Source of the DNA: Elysia chlorotica
Lineage: Eukaryota; Mollusca; Gastropoda; Plakobranchidae
Direction: 5' to 3'
Length of the DNA: 64,000 nt
NCBI GenBank assembly: GCA_003991915.1
Contig: RQTK01000523.1
Coordinates: 233,070-297,069, forward strand
Numbering within the stretch: position 1 is the stretch's first letter; the number at the start of each line of letters is the position of its first letter. Made by a program: the position numbers and the translations under genes. The notes below the pieces were generated by a model. That model had not been told where the DNA came from. It saw only the letters and a list, made by a program, of their open reading frames with translations, and ran no database searches. Of the stretch, positions 24,304 through 36,500 are shown piece by piece.

Positions 24304-25437
24304 CTGCATATATCTTGTTTATCGCTTGTTACTGTGTTAGTATTATGCTATGATTTTTGTTTCGTTTTAGCGTATATTATGTTCATCATAATATTCTGAG
24401 TATAGGCTTAACTTATATCAATCGAATGTAAATGTATGTCTGTATAGTAATTAGTACAATTTTGGCGGCAAGTTTTGAATTATATGTCTCGTAAAGGAAC
24501 TGTACCAAAACTATATATCTGACAGCCTCCAGGCATTGTTATAATATTTAAGGATATTGAGACCTTGTTCCACCATAACTTCAATCACCATCTCAATATT
24601 CAAGTAAAATACCAATTGCTACTCATATCTTACTTCCCTAATGTCCTTGTTTTCTTTTCTTTAAAAACGTCGTTTTTTGTACGTAGAACCTGGTACAATT
24701 GTATTGTCTTTTTTGGAAAGTAGTTTATTTCAGCATCAAAATTAAATATTCTCCAACACTGCCATTAACTGTGTAACAATTTTAACTGAAATACCCATTA
24801 ATAATTAACATGTACTCAGCATAAGTAATCTGAACTATATAATAATTCTTTTTTCACAATATCTGTTTTGCTTTCAATTGAGTTTGACAAAGCTACCAAG
24901 TTCTCCCCAACTTGAATTCCTTTGAGACTGTTCAACCATTAGGGACTTATTTATTAACTCTTACGGAATTTAAGGTGACATGAAAGAAAAACAAATCAAG
25001 ATACAATTGTCATGATCTCAAGCATTTTATTGCAAGTCAGTTATAATGCAAAGCAAATTAAAAAGAACGTGTGACAACCAATAAAAAGGTTTCTTGCTGT
25101 ATTTTCTGCAAGTGTTCTGTGAATGTGCTGTAGCTTTCAAATGTAATCCCTGCCTCCATTTTAAACGTATCAGGTAGACTATCAAGTAGCACCTGGGTAG
25201 TAGAGTGTAGACTGGCGTGTAGATGGCCATGAAAGTGAAACAAGAAATTTGGCGGACTGGGTCTAGCAAAGGCTTCTGGGTTAACTGTCATTGGTGAGAA
25301 GTGTGGCCCCGTCACTTTGCACCAACTTTGGTTGGTGAGAAGTGACACTGCGGAAAATAAATCTACGTAAACCAGAAATAATGTTACTGTTTGATTTGAA
25401 CAAATTCTTTTCTTTCTAAAGGTGAGGATTTACAAAG
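24304..25437. other. Region upstream of PRELID1
   Basis: AT-rich, no gene seen. The last part should contain the PRELID1 promoter and a non-coding first exon, because the exon with the start codon has an acceptor just upstream (TTCTTTCTAAAG ending at 25421). Overlapping minus-strand open frames at 25027-25348 have no recognisable content. Confidence 0.4.
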
Positions 25438-28400
25438 ATGGTGAAGTACTACACAACTACAAGTCTTTTTAAATACACATGGGAACAAGTTGCAACAGGA
25501 TTATGGCAAAGATATCCAAATCCAAATAGGTGAATACTTTTACATTTGTAACTAAATCTCAGTCTACTTTTTTTTTCAGTGCCCAGTACCATCAATTTTT
25601 TTTTATATAGAAAACTTGTCCAACATTAAGACCAAATATCTTAGCTTAATCACAACTTGTAGGCCAAACAAATAATGCAATTGTTTACATTTGTCGATGG
25701 ATATATAAAAAAACCATAAAAAACATTAATGTTTTGGCATATGATTCATGTGCTGCACTATTGAGAAATACATGTACAAACCCACCTCTGACTTTACATA
25801 AAACACTGAATAATTCTAGAAATATATCTCTATTAAAGGATTTTCCCCTTTCTCCGTGACTGCATAAATACGCCAATTCATTCCATTGGTTTCAATTTAT
25901 CCTCACTCTGCTGTTGGTTACATTTTCATGATATTGGACAATCTGTGGTCAGGCAGTATCCTGAGCTGATTTGTGTGTCAATATTAACTGTTTCAAATAC
26001 ACTCAGCATGGCGGTGCAGCAGGCTTACCATGTTTTGATCTCTTTCTACCAAGTTTTTAAAGTTAAATTTTGTTAAAACAATCTTTACACCACAACAAAT
26101 CTTCTGACAAATCAAAGAATGTCAGGTAAGCCTATTATAACTAACAAAAAACCAACATGTTTAAAGTTTTCTGTTTGGGCAAACTGGATTAAACAATCAT
26201 TCTTTCTGCTTTCCCTCATAACTCTAAGACTTAAATGAGAATGAGAAAAATCCAGTGGCTGGCCCTACTGATTACAGGATATTTGTTAATCTGTGCTACT
26301 GATCGTGGACATATTTAAAACATTTCAGTTTATTTAAAATCTGTGCAGCTTAGGGCAATTTTACAAAAGTAATGCTTTATCTGTAAAGCAAATAGATGTA
26401 AAACATGTGGGTCTATTATAATAAGTAGCGTAGTCAGCAGGATGATGCAAGGTGAAAACCATCAAAGCAACTCGATCAGGCCTTGAGTCCAAAGGGAAAA
26501 GTTTCAGGGCTTCATCTCCAAAGCAGTTTAAAATGTCACTCTAAGTACACTAGGCCCTCTTGTTGGTTAGACAAGGCAATAGCCACCTTATAGTGATTTT
26601 GTATCTGTGGGAACAAAAAGTTTAGGCTGCAGAAAGGTCAACCAGGAACCTTCTAAATTTCTCACAGAAGTGCCTTGGTGTTGGTAACAATAGCTTGTAG
26701 TAGCATTGTGAAGCTACTCTGACCAATAACATGTACTTGTCTATGTTGGACCAACATTTCTAACGGCTTGAGCCTGATGGATTGCCGGGGTGACAGTTTT
26801 TTATACATTATGATGTATACGTACATGTTTTGATCTACAAAGTTATAGTCAAAAGTCGAATTAATTTGTGTTGAAAAAACCTGTAACTATGAAAGCAATT
26901 GAATAATGCATGAAATACTATCTATATGTGCCTAACTCGCCCAAGCAGCAGTGTGGGGCTGAAGTCCCAAGCCCCATGGATGCCAGATCTCGCGCCAGCT
27001 CATTTCAGAGTGAAAAGAAATTTCTTTAGGATGGTAGATCAAATTTGTAGTTGTTTTTTTTTTTTTAAAGATAATGATAATGACATACACAATTATTATA
27101 AATTGTTGGTTACAACAAAGACAGTGCAGAGATATCATGACCCTGTCTAAGCCGGTTACATAAAACTTGCTGACACCGGGCCAGCCAGGGCTCGAACCAT
27201 GGACTTCCTGCGTTGAAAGCTGATGCTCTACCCAAGGGGTAACCCCCATAAAGATTTTTTGTTTTAGTCATTTAATTGAACTTATTGCTAAAATTGATAA
27301 CTTAAGTTGGAAAATATAGATACATGTATACATGGCAATGATTGATGATGGTAATATTGTCCACATCATTCCTGGAAACAGATTCCAACATGATTATGTT
27401 TTTTTTTTTAATAATTAAAAAAAATGGAAAAGTCAAGGGACGGAATTAAAATAAATTTCAATGAAAAGAATCAAGACCTTCGCCTAGTTTCCTAATGTTA
27501 TGTATTGTTATTTAAAAAAAAAAAGAAAAAAGAATTGAAACATGATTTGGGAATGTCTGATAATCTAATTCTAGAGTCTTTGATTTAAAAAAAATAATAT
27601 TATACTTCTGAAGAGTAACTTATAACAAAAGCATAGAGCCGAAGTGAATATGAGACCTCAATATCTATGGGCACTTAACTAACTTTTACTTATTTCATAC
27701 AAACATGGGATCATGTTAGACCAGGCATGTGCGTCGTTTCATAGATTTTCAAACAAAATACATGCATCTAAATTGAAACTTTTACACCATTATCAAGTCT
27801 TATAATTTTTTTCTCTCAATAGTAAGCATGTTCTGACAGAAGATGTTTTGTCAAGATATATGGAGGACAACAAGCTCATTTGTAGACGACTTCTGACCAA
27901 GACGAATAAAGTGCCGAAATGGGCCGAAGGACTTGTTGGCAGGGACAATCATGTTCTCATAATTGAAGAATCTGTAGTTGATCCTGTGGAAAAGACACTC
28001 ACAACCTATACCCGTAATATTGGACTTCAGAAGATTATGGTAAGTGCAAACTTTTTGATGATGTTATGCATTTTTTTAAGCAATAATTTACTAAGGCAAG
28101 AGGGAAATAGTAAGACTAGTTAAGAAGTCAAACAGTTGACTTGCAGATCACCTAGAGAATAAGTCTAGGGAGCCCCAGAATCATACCTTCTTATTGTTTG
28201 CTGAGTAAAAGTTTGATATAAACCACCCTCTTCATAGTGAATATGAAACATCACAGTTAAATGTAAAAAAAAAAAAAAGGCCAGAACAAACAAATTTAAA
28301 AACTTGTTTGTTCCAGCCTCCATCAGATTGTTACAAAATTACTGCACTTAGCGGACTTGTGTTTTTTTTCAATTCATTTGAATTTTTATACAAGTATCTG

Positions 28401-28930
28401 TGTGTCATATTTATTAAATTATGCAAGCCTGATGATAAATAATACACCTTTTTTATTCATTCCCAACATTTTATTAAAGGATATTTTATGTGCTAGGAAA
28501 CTTAAACAATAGCAAAATTTTGTTATAGTAAGTCATTTCAATATATTAATCTTTCATCATGCGCAATAAACCGTTTTTTGCATTTTTTACCCACTTCTTT
28601 TTTCAGGGTATTGAGGAGAAATGCATCTATAAAGTCAACCCACAGAATTCATCATGGACAGATTGTGAGAGAAGTGCATGGATCACAACTCGAAGACTTC
28701 CATTTGGTTTTAACAATGCAGTAGAATCATTTGGGCTGAACAGATTTAAAAGTAATGCACTGAAGGCTGCATTAGGTTTTGATTATGTTCTTACTACATT
28801 ATATGGCCAAGATAAATTAAAAGATCACCCTCTTACAATTAAAGAAAAATTTAAAGACACAGTACGAAAAACTGCAGACATGGCAAAGTCTAAGGCTAGT
28901 CCAATGATGACCAGGGCATCCACATCATAA
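25438..28930 (+). CDS. PRELID1: PRELI domain-containing protein 1-like, complete, 3 coding exons
   Basis: PRELID1 moves phosphatidic acid across the mitochondrial intermembrane space, bound to TRIAP1, to feed cardiolipin synthesis (family knowledge). Exons: 25438-25529, 27823-28039, 28607-28930. They give 633 nt and 210 aa, against 219 in human. Diagnostic text: MVKYYTTTSLFKYTWEQVA at the N-terminus, WQRYPNPNSKHVLTEDVLSR across the first junction, RRLLTKTNKVPKWAEGL, EESVVDPVEKTLTTYTRNI, then NRFKSNALKAALGFDYVL. The PRELI/MSF1 domain spans about residues 1-170. The C-terminal tail (about 172-205) is Lys/Ala-rich and probably helical, like the LEA-type tail of vertebrate PRELID1, which favours PRELID1 over PRELID3. 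An untranslated first exon is expected upstream. A SINE copy lies in intron 1 at 27112-27247. No breaks seen. Confidence 0.93.
27112..27247 (-). mobile_element. tRNA-SINE 5' half in PRELID1 intron 1
   Basis: Read on the minus strand, a tRNA-like head (GGTAGAGCATCAGCTTTCAA then GGTTCGAGCCCTGGC) is followed by the family body (CCGGTGTCAGCAAGTTTTAT, GACAGGGTCATGATATC). It is the best-preserved box B in the window. Confidence 0.8.
28277..28318. repeat. Imperfect hairpin in PRELID1 intron 2
   Basis: GGCCAGAACAAACAA and TTGTTTGTTCCAGCC pair as a 15-bp stem with two mismatches and a loop of about 10 nt. Confidence 0.6.
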
Positions 28931-29827
28931 TTTATATTTTAAAGACTTCTTATGTAAATTTCAGACCAGCTTTGTCTTCAACACTTTAATCGACATGAAC
29001 AGTGGAGTCCGAGTTACAGAAAAAATGAATCAGGGCTTTTTCATGCCTAAACTGTCATGTAATATCTGTGAAGGTGGTGTATACAAGGGAACCAAAAGCA
29101 TTCCATGATGCCCATCTTGTAAGCCATATGTGATTGCCATCTCCTTTGTCTTTACTTCATTTAATCTGTTGTTGCTCATAATTATGTATTCTTATTCAAT
29201 ATGCTAGTCTAACAATATTTGATGTTGTACCGACAAATTTTGATCGGTCAGTGGTGCAGTTGTTTTATGTTAATGTTCTCAAATGAATTTCAATATTATT
29301 TCAATTGTGATGTACAGTACTGTGCCTCTTGTGCTACTTCATGCAATTTCTGATGGGACATAAGCATTAGCATTGACTACTGATATAGCACAAAATATCT
29401 GTCTTTACTTGTATTGCATGGAAACCGAACTGAGTCAAGTAACAAAGGGCTGTGCAGTTCTTAGAGCTTTTTTTTCTAATTCTTTTTCAGTCTCATCACC
29501 TGTTAATCAGGGAAGGGCATTCAGTTATGAGTTAAGAATTAGTCGTTAATCTGGCTTGTAGTTGTATAATTTTGTATGGTGTTTCCCCCCCCCTAGTGTG
29601 CATTGTTCAACAGGGTGTTCTATGTTGATTTTTTTTAATTTGCTGTGAGTGTGATTGTGGAATCATTTGACTGGATATGACAATGAGAAAATGTAAATGC
29701 AACTTCAGATATTACAGATTTATCTTGGGATTGACTTTTTTTTAATTTCTACAATTTATCATGCATCATAGATTCATATCACCTGGAAATCAAAATGTGT
29801 TTAAAAGCATTTCCTTTTCCTCTTGTA

Positions 29828-29937
29828 AATAAAGATTATATATATATATTGAAAGTCTTTACCCATATTTTCAAAACTTAAAGTTAAATGTTTTATTCTT
29901 GTTTTCAATGGTTTGAATTGTTATCACGCTAAATAAA
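29828..29937 (+). terminator. PRELID1 polyadenylation signals (two AATAAA)
   Basis: AATAAA at 29828-29833 and again at 29932-29937, the second followed by a GT/T-rich stretch. Alternative 3' ends are possible. Confidence 0.55.
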
Positions 29938-32874
29938 CTTGGAAGATTTCCTCAGTTATATCATGTATTCAGTTTCCAGCAACAGTCCCGTTTGATTTGT
30001 CAAAATTTTGCCAATCCTCTGAGATTTGTTTTAAATGTATAGGTGTAGTACTAGTAGACCTATTTGCATTGATGCTGTAAACTTAAGGTGCCAGACTAAG
30101 GCTATTTTTAATACATGTACAGTACACCTCAGACTCCATTTATATGTACATTTGTACCTTGGTGTTGTACTCATCAATCAAGCTACAACTTTCCCTCTGA
30201 TTTTTCCAAGTATACACACATACACTTCCCAAGTTTTTTTTAATTCATGGTGGTTTTAACTCTTTGATCTATTCTGCTCGGCTGTTGGCAGATTACAAAA
30301 TTTAGGTTTCAACTTCAGTTAGTGTTTGGTAGTAACGCCTTATGAGGTTGCAGACACCTCTGGTTTCTTGGATCCAAGGGTGGGTACAAGTTTGTTGCAT
30401 CAAAGATAGTTAACTAAAGACAAAGAAGAAGAAAAGAGGATTTTTATCTGGATTTTCCCCCTTTTATTTTGGATTTAATTTGTTTTGAGGCACTGTTGTA
30501 CTTACTGCCTGAAGTTATTAATCCTCAAGCCATTTTTGATATACAGTATAATTATATATTTATTAATTTTATCCTCTGCACACAATTAAAATAGAATGAA
30601 GATAGATATCTTAAACACAGGTAAACATAACTACATCGGGACTTTTGGTTCCAGATGAAATATGCTGTAACTGTAAGCAAGCTCCTGCTATAGTCATGCC
30701 AAGAATTGAAGAAAACACTACCGAAAATTCCAATATTGTAACATTATTTTGCTCCCTCACTTTTAAAATTGATGTCACCCATGAGCCGCCTACACACAGT
30801 ATCACACTACATATTCCAATCCTTTGTCTAGACCTAGTCTTGGACAAAGACAGTGGGAAAATGTTTAGATTTCTGACTGATGTGCAGCACAATGCTGTAC
30901 GGGTTGATTGATCATTGGTTGTGAACTAAAGCTTGTCCCTCCCCCCTTTTTCTCACAAGTTCGCCCATTCCTTGTCCCATTAAGCTAAAGTGGTTATATA
31001 GTCTGGAAAAAAAACTCCAGATTCTTTAGATGTCCCGCTGTAGCCATAGCCCGCTATAATTGTGCCCTACTGTACAAGTGAGAAAATCTCTGTCGTACAT
31101 GAACTTCCCTTTTGTTCAATAGCTTGGTTCGTAAACCAGCAAAAAAAGCTTTTACAGCTTAAGCTTGCATAACATTTTGTTTGCACTTTGTATTAGGAAA
31201 TTATTCTGTACAGAAAATTAAAACCATCAAAATTAATACTGTGGAATCCTTGAAACTGAAGTATGTTTTTTTAAAATTATTCTTTCATCATTTGACTCTG
31301 TCAAAATCAAATTCTAAAGTCTTTCTGGTTCCATTCTCCAACTGGTTGTCCCTATCACCCTAAAGCATTACAAAAGTAATCTCTATCTTTCAAACAGCAC
31401 AACAGTGCCTGTATGTCAACGTAACTGCGCAAAATTTGTTTTATTTAGCAGTAGAAGTGGTAAAATTCAGTTTTATATTAGTTACTAGAATCGACACCCA
31501 ACACAAGGAATTGTGGGCATTGAAAATTGTTTTGAACGATGAGAATTAACAAAATGACGTAAAAATTAAATTTGAAATGGGCACTCGAGTGCGACTGTTT
31601 TGAACTAGAACAGTAGAAGATCGGAAAAACCACAAATATGTCAGTCATGAAGACAAGGTGCAGATTCACAGAGAGAAAAAGAGCAATGGAGAGAGAGACT
31701 GACACAGAAAGGTTGGGGAGGGGGTGGAGGAAGATGTTGCATCCTATCGAGTGTGACCAGACTGCCTGACAGGACTAGGTCTAGTGCTGCATCATTACTC
31801 CTGGTTCATCAGATATATCGGAGAAGCTTTGATACATTGTGCATGTGGTTTTCGCGTGCGTTAGGAGGGGGGCAGGGGGGCAATGAATGGTCATGTTTAT
31901 TTGGCATATTGATTGGTTCCTCCCACACCTCCTCTCTCCCCACATGCACAGAATCACTGTCGCTGTGTGAGCTGTTTTTGAGTGGGACTGTGTTTACTGT
32001 TATTCCACCTCAGTCTTGACACGCTAACATTACAGGTTCACATTCATTTAAAGCAGATCTCAATTTTCAATGACCATGTCAATTGACATCCAATATATCT
32101 TTGAATTTGAGGCTAAATTGAAGTTTACAAAGGGGGTAAAAAGGACAGAACATCCCCCCCACCCCTCCTTCTCATTATGTTAACAGGGCGATGCTAAATC
32201 TAGATTTAGTTTAGTAATATGTCTCTAATCTCGATTCCTGTCGATGGAAAAACGAACTTTGTTTAGATGTGTTGTCACGGAGTGCCTGTATCTAGATCAG
32301 TAGAGGAGGAGAGCACTAAAGTGCGCTGCTGTACATGGTTTCTCTCAGACCTAGATCTACGTCCGTACAAGGCATGTATGTTGCTGACCCGCTTGAACAC
32401 TTTGTTAATGTTACTTGTCAGATCAAATTGCCCCAAACACACACATATAGGCCTAAAACATTAATCTTGATGAAGGTTGGACTTGCGCAGGTACTTGGAT
32501 TCATTTTCAATTTGGTAATGCTCATGATTGACGAGTGTGAGGTTGACAAAACTGAGACATGTATGTCTGTAGGTTTCTTTGGGAAATTAAATGGAGGCTT
32601 AAAGTACAGACGATCAAAGATATTTTATAATCTCAGTTGAGTCTGCTCCCAGTCTCGCAAAATTAACGCCATTTCTCATTCATTGAACACAGGCACATGT
32701 TTTTTGTTTGAAACCAAATTTTAGTTAATGGACGAGGTAAAATCACTTTGGGAAATGGGAGAGATGTTTTAAAACTTTCAATAATTGAGAAAGACAGCAA
32801 AAAAAAAAAATTTAAAACCTTTATGAATTTAACTCCTAGAGAGTAAAGTTTGTTGTGTTTATTATGATTTTGCT

Positions 32875-32947
32875 TGTAACGAAACCTCGGACGTAACGAA
32901 GCTTTGGAGCTGGCCCACTGACTTCACTATATCAGAGGTCCACTGTA
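32875..32947 (-). mobile_element. Possible pogo/Tigger-like transposon end
   Basis: On the minus strand, TACAGTGGACCTCTGATATA is followed by repeated GAAG/GTTACG-type words (TTCGTTACGTCCGAGGTTTC), the style of pogo/Tigger termini. Only one end is visible and no transposase is present. Confidence 0.4.
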
Positions 32948-33128
32948 TACTATAATTTAATTTAACAAGACTGAAGTTAAATTGAATAAAAGTTTTTTTT
33001 GTACACATAGCAAGTTATTCTTTTTAATGCATAATTTGTGTTAACAAAGTATGTTTTACATAGAATAAGTTATGTAACACTTTCATTTAGTTACATCCAA
33101 TCAACAAAAAAAAGCACAAAGAAAAGAG

Positions 33129-33375
33129 TTGAGTTAAGTTGGTTTAACGTCCAACATCAGCACTATAGCCATAGGCTACAAATTGTATAATGTGGACGGA
33201 CCTCAAGACTGACACCTGACAATTTTATAAGCTGCCATGCACGAGACAAGGCGGGAATACCATGACTCCTGTCTCAGCTGGTCACATTATACTGGCACCG
33301 AACCAACCAGTTACAGGGGATGAAAATTGGACAGATAAATCTGTCGGGCAAAATGATAAAACCACTTGAGCCAGT
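33129..33375 (-). mobile_element. tRNA-SINE, reverse
   Basis: It starts with GAGTTGAGTTAAGTTGGTTT (reverse of the AACTC tail and 3' end) and runs through ACAATTTTATAAGCTGCCAT, GGAATACCATGACTCCTGTC and ACTGGCACCGAACCAACCAG. The tRNA head is degraded. It lies just beyond the 3' end of the minus-strand kinetochore-like gene and could fall in its 3' UTR. Confidence 0.8.
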
Positions 33376-33553
33376 TCGCCAAAGCTATTTAGTGCAAACC
33401 AACCCCTATATGACAATTTATGCAATTTTTTTTTCAATTTCAATTTCATGGTTATACATGCAATTCTTTGTACACACATACATGGTTCTCTTTTCATTAA
33501 TATTTTGTACACTTCATTTTTATGGCAAAGCTTGTAGTACATTGCACATGTTA

Positions 33554-36500
33554 TTATACTGTTTCCTGTTGCCCGAGTAAGATCTCTAAGTGGTTCACCC
33601 AAGCAGTCAAAGTCTGGTTTGGAGGTGTCTGTTAAGAAAAAAGCAAAAAAATATTAATTGTGTATTATGATATTTGAACAGGTATAAAAGTTTACTAAGT
33701 CGGGAGGAAAACAGGAGGAAATTTATTTACTTTTAGCAAACAATTTCAGTTTGTCGATAGATATTGATCTCAGAAAGACATAAAAACATTATACATGTAC
33801 AGTGATCTCCATTCAACTGGTGGAATAGTAATGTTTATAAAATGGAAATAAAAATTTCTTCCTTATAACTCCAGCGAGTTGATTCAAGTGATTTGTACAG
33901 TACAACTCAAACTCAAACTATCTTGTTAATGTTCAATTGGCTCAATAGTTCTCTGGGTGCAAGATTCAGTGAAGAGATATGTGGCTCACTACTGCCAATA
34001 CCGTACACCCATTACATGATTTTACCTAGATGGTGTTGATCCAACAACACACCAGACACACAGATCTCACTTTTTAAACTGGTGGCTTTAAGTTAAACTC
34101 TTTGATCTTGCTCAACGATAGTCCGTCAGTGGCCAATCCTCTCCCCCTTCCCTTTCTGCTTATAATTTTTCATTATGACACATCCTTTTTACTGTACAAT
34201 ACACTACATGATGTTTTCGTTCTGGATTATAAAAGAAATACTTTTAGAGACAGCTCAGCAGATCTCAGTTTATTTAAACTAAAGTATCTGCTCTGCAACT
34301 TTGTAAGCTTTGTAAGACTTTTAGTTCGTTGGATCCAAGGGTGAGTGTGAGATAAGTTCGTTGGATCCAAGAAAGTTTGCTCCAATTATATAAATGATAT
34401 CCAAATTTGACAAGCAATGTTTCCTCCCTGTACCAGCAAAGTGCGGCGGTGATCCTGGCCCACAGGTGCAGACGGCTGGCCGCGACCAGGCAATCCATGG
34501 ACGATGACGACCTCTGCCCGTGTTCAAAGACGTCCTTCGGCAAGACGCACATTCAGAACGTTTCCGAGTACCTGAAAAAGATTCACTCCAAGAAGGACGG
34601 ATCCAGAAGAGGCCTTGGGCCTTGTCTTTGCTGCCCAGACGATCGTAAGTTCTGTTGCCATTTGTTGTTTTTTTTGGTAATAAATTTTTGTAAAGAGATT
34701 AGACACATGTGGTTATATTTGAAAATGGATGTGAAGATAGAGAGATAGTTTTTTAGCCTCTCTCTGCCTTAACTAAAAAATTATGATTATTTATTAAATA
34801 TTTAACTAATCTAAACCGGGTTGACTCGGACCACATTTGATGCATCATCATATATATATACCAATAATATGGCTAATTTGAACAAAAATTTCAAATAGGG
34901 GGAAGGGTATAACGCTTAGATTTATATTTTTGCTTTTCGATTTTCTTTTCACAGCCGCCACAGCTAAACAGCAGCTCTCCGAGATCCCGGAGTCTACCAG
35001 GTTGGAGGAACTGAAGGACCCCGCACGCGTCAAGTTGATGCATTGGGAGAACGCCGTGCCGATCATCTTCAACGTGAAAAACGTATATAACCCCTCACTG
35101 GAAGTGCCAGACCCGGACTCGAACACAAACCCCGCACCGACGACTTACGAGACTCCGGCAGGGGACGAAGACAACACGGAGAACATTGAGAGCGAAGAAA
35201 ACACCGAGAAGATGAAGAAGCTGCACATAAGGGACATACTCGAGGCCGGGAAGACGATCTCGACGCTGATGCTGGACTCTGAGCGCTGCGACCTGTGCTA
35301 CCAGCCCGACATGGCGGAGGCGCGCGTCAGGCTGCTCCTCGTACAGGCCCAGGTGGGGATCCATGAACCAGTTTTAATAGCTTATGTCTTGTTTTCGAGA
35401 GGTTGAATCAGGCACAAGTTGAAATTTGACTTTTGGAGTTGTTCATAGCGTGTTATAAAGCATCAAGTGGGCTTTAAGAGGTTAAAAAACTTATATCACT
35501 ATCATTTCTAGATCCAGAGATACTCAACTTTGAAAATTAAAAAAAAGGAAATATAATAGTATTTTTAAATGTTTAAAGGTTCTAGCTCAGAACCAATATC
35601 AACGACTAAAAACAAACAAATTAAATAATGCACTAGATTTAGCAATATGTGCCTTGTTTTGGAGAAAATTCAATTGGGAATAATTGTAGAAAGATGACGG
35701 ATGTGAATGAAAAAAAACAACTTCAACTATTAATAAATGTAACTTCTTTTGCACCAATCAGAATTTACAAAAATGCCTTAGGGAGGACATTGCTGTACTT
35801 TTTCATCTTTACAATTTAGTCCAAATCAATTAGCTCCAATTATGTCACTTATGAAGATGATAATTACATGTATTTAGGCTTCAAAATTCATACAGTAGAA
35901 TATTGGGTTTTCATATATTTTTTATTTTTCAAATTTATCTTTCAATTAAAACAGGAAATAAACATAAAAACTCACAGCAGCATCCTAACTTCTTAACAAC
36001 TTCAGAACATTTAAATTGATCTTTTGTAAGGAGAGAAAATATGATCTGACAATTAATCAAAGTCTCAAACTGAGCAAACACTAATTATCTTTGAAGTCAA
36101 AGTCTCAAACTGAGCAAACACTAATTATCTTTGATAGCTATGCTTAAAAAAAAACAAGGATGACAGAGCCATCTCATAAAAAAGTAGTCCCCATTTTGAA
36201 CAGATCTTGAACTGATGGAAAAGCAAGAGGTTTGACTTTTAAAATCCCTGACTTTTTTGTTTGTTTTTACAATTTTGCAAATAATCAGAACCGTAACCAA
36301 TTAACCCTGCTAATAACGAGAAGTTCGAGAAAGATCTGCTTGAAAGTATCATATTCAAACCCAATATAAAATATCAATAAAAAGGTGCAGAAAACACTTC
36401 CTCATTATCCCGCACGCCTGTAGTATTTGACCAGTGCCCCAGCATTTGTTCTTTTGCCATTGAAGATAAAACAATTAAAACATTGAATGAAAAGATACTG

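Larger units (their letters stand above)
28931..33128 (+). other. PRELID1 3' UTR and intergenic DNA
   Basis: Two AATAAA signals (29828-29833 and 29932-29937) give a 3' UTR of about 0.9-1.0 kb. Beyond 30000 nothing codes convincingly. The frames at 30611-30911, 31753-32019 and 32267-32640 have no family features. A G-rich patch lies at 31865-31885. Confidence 0.5.
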
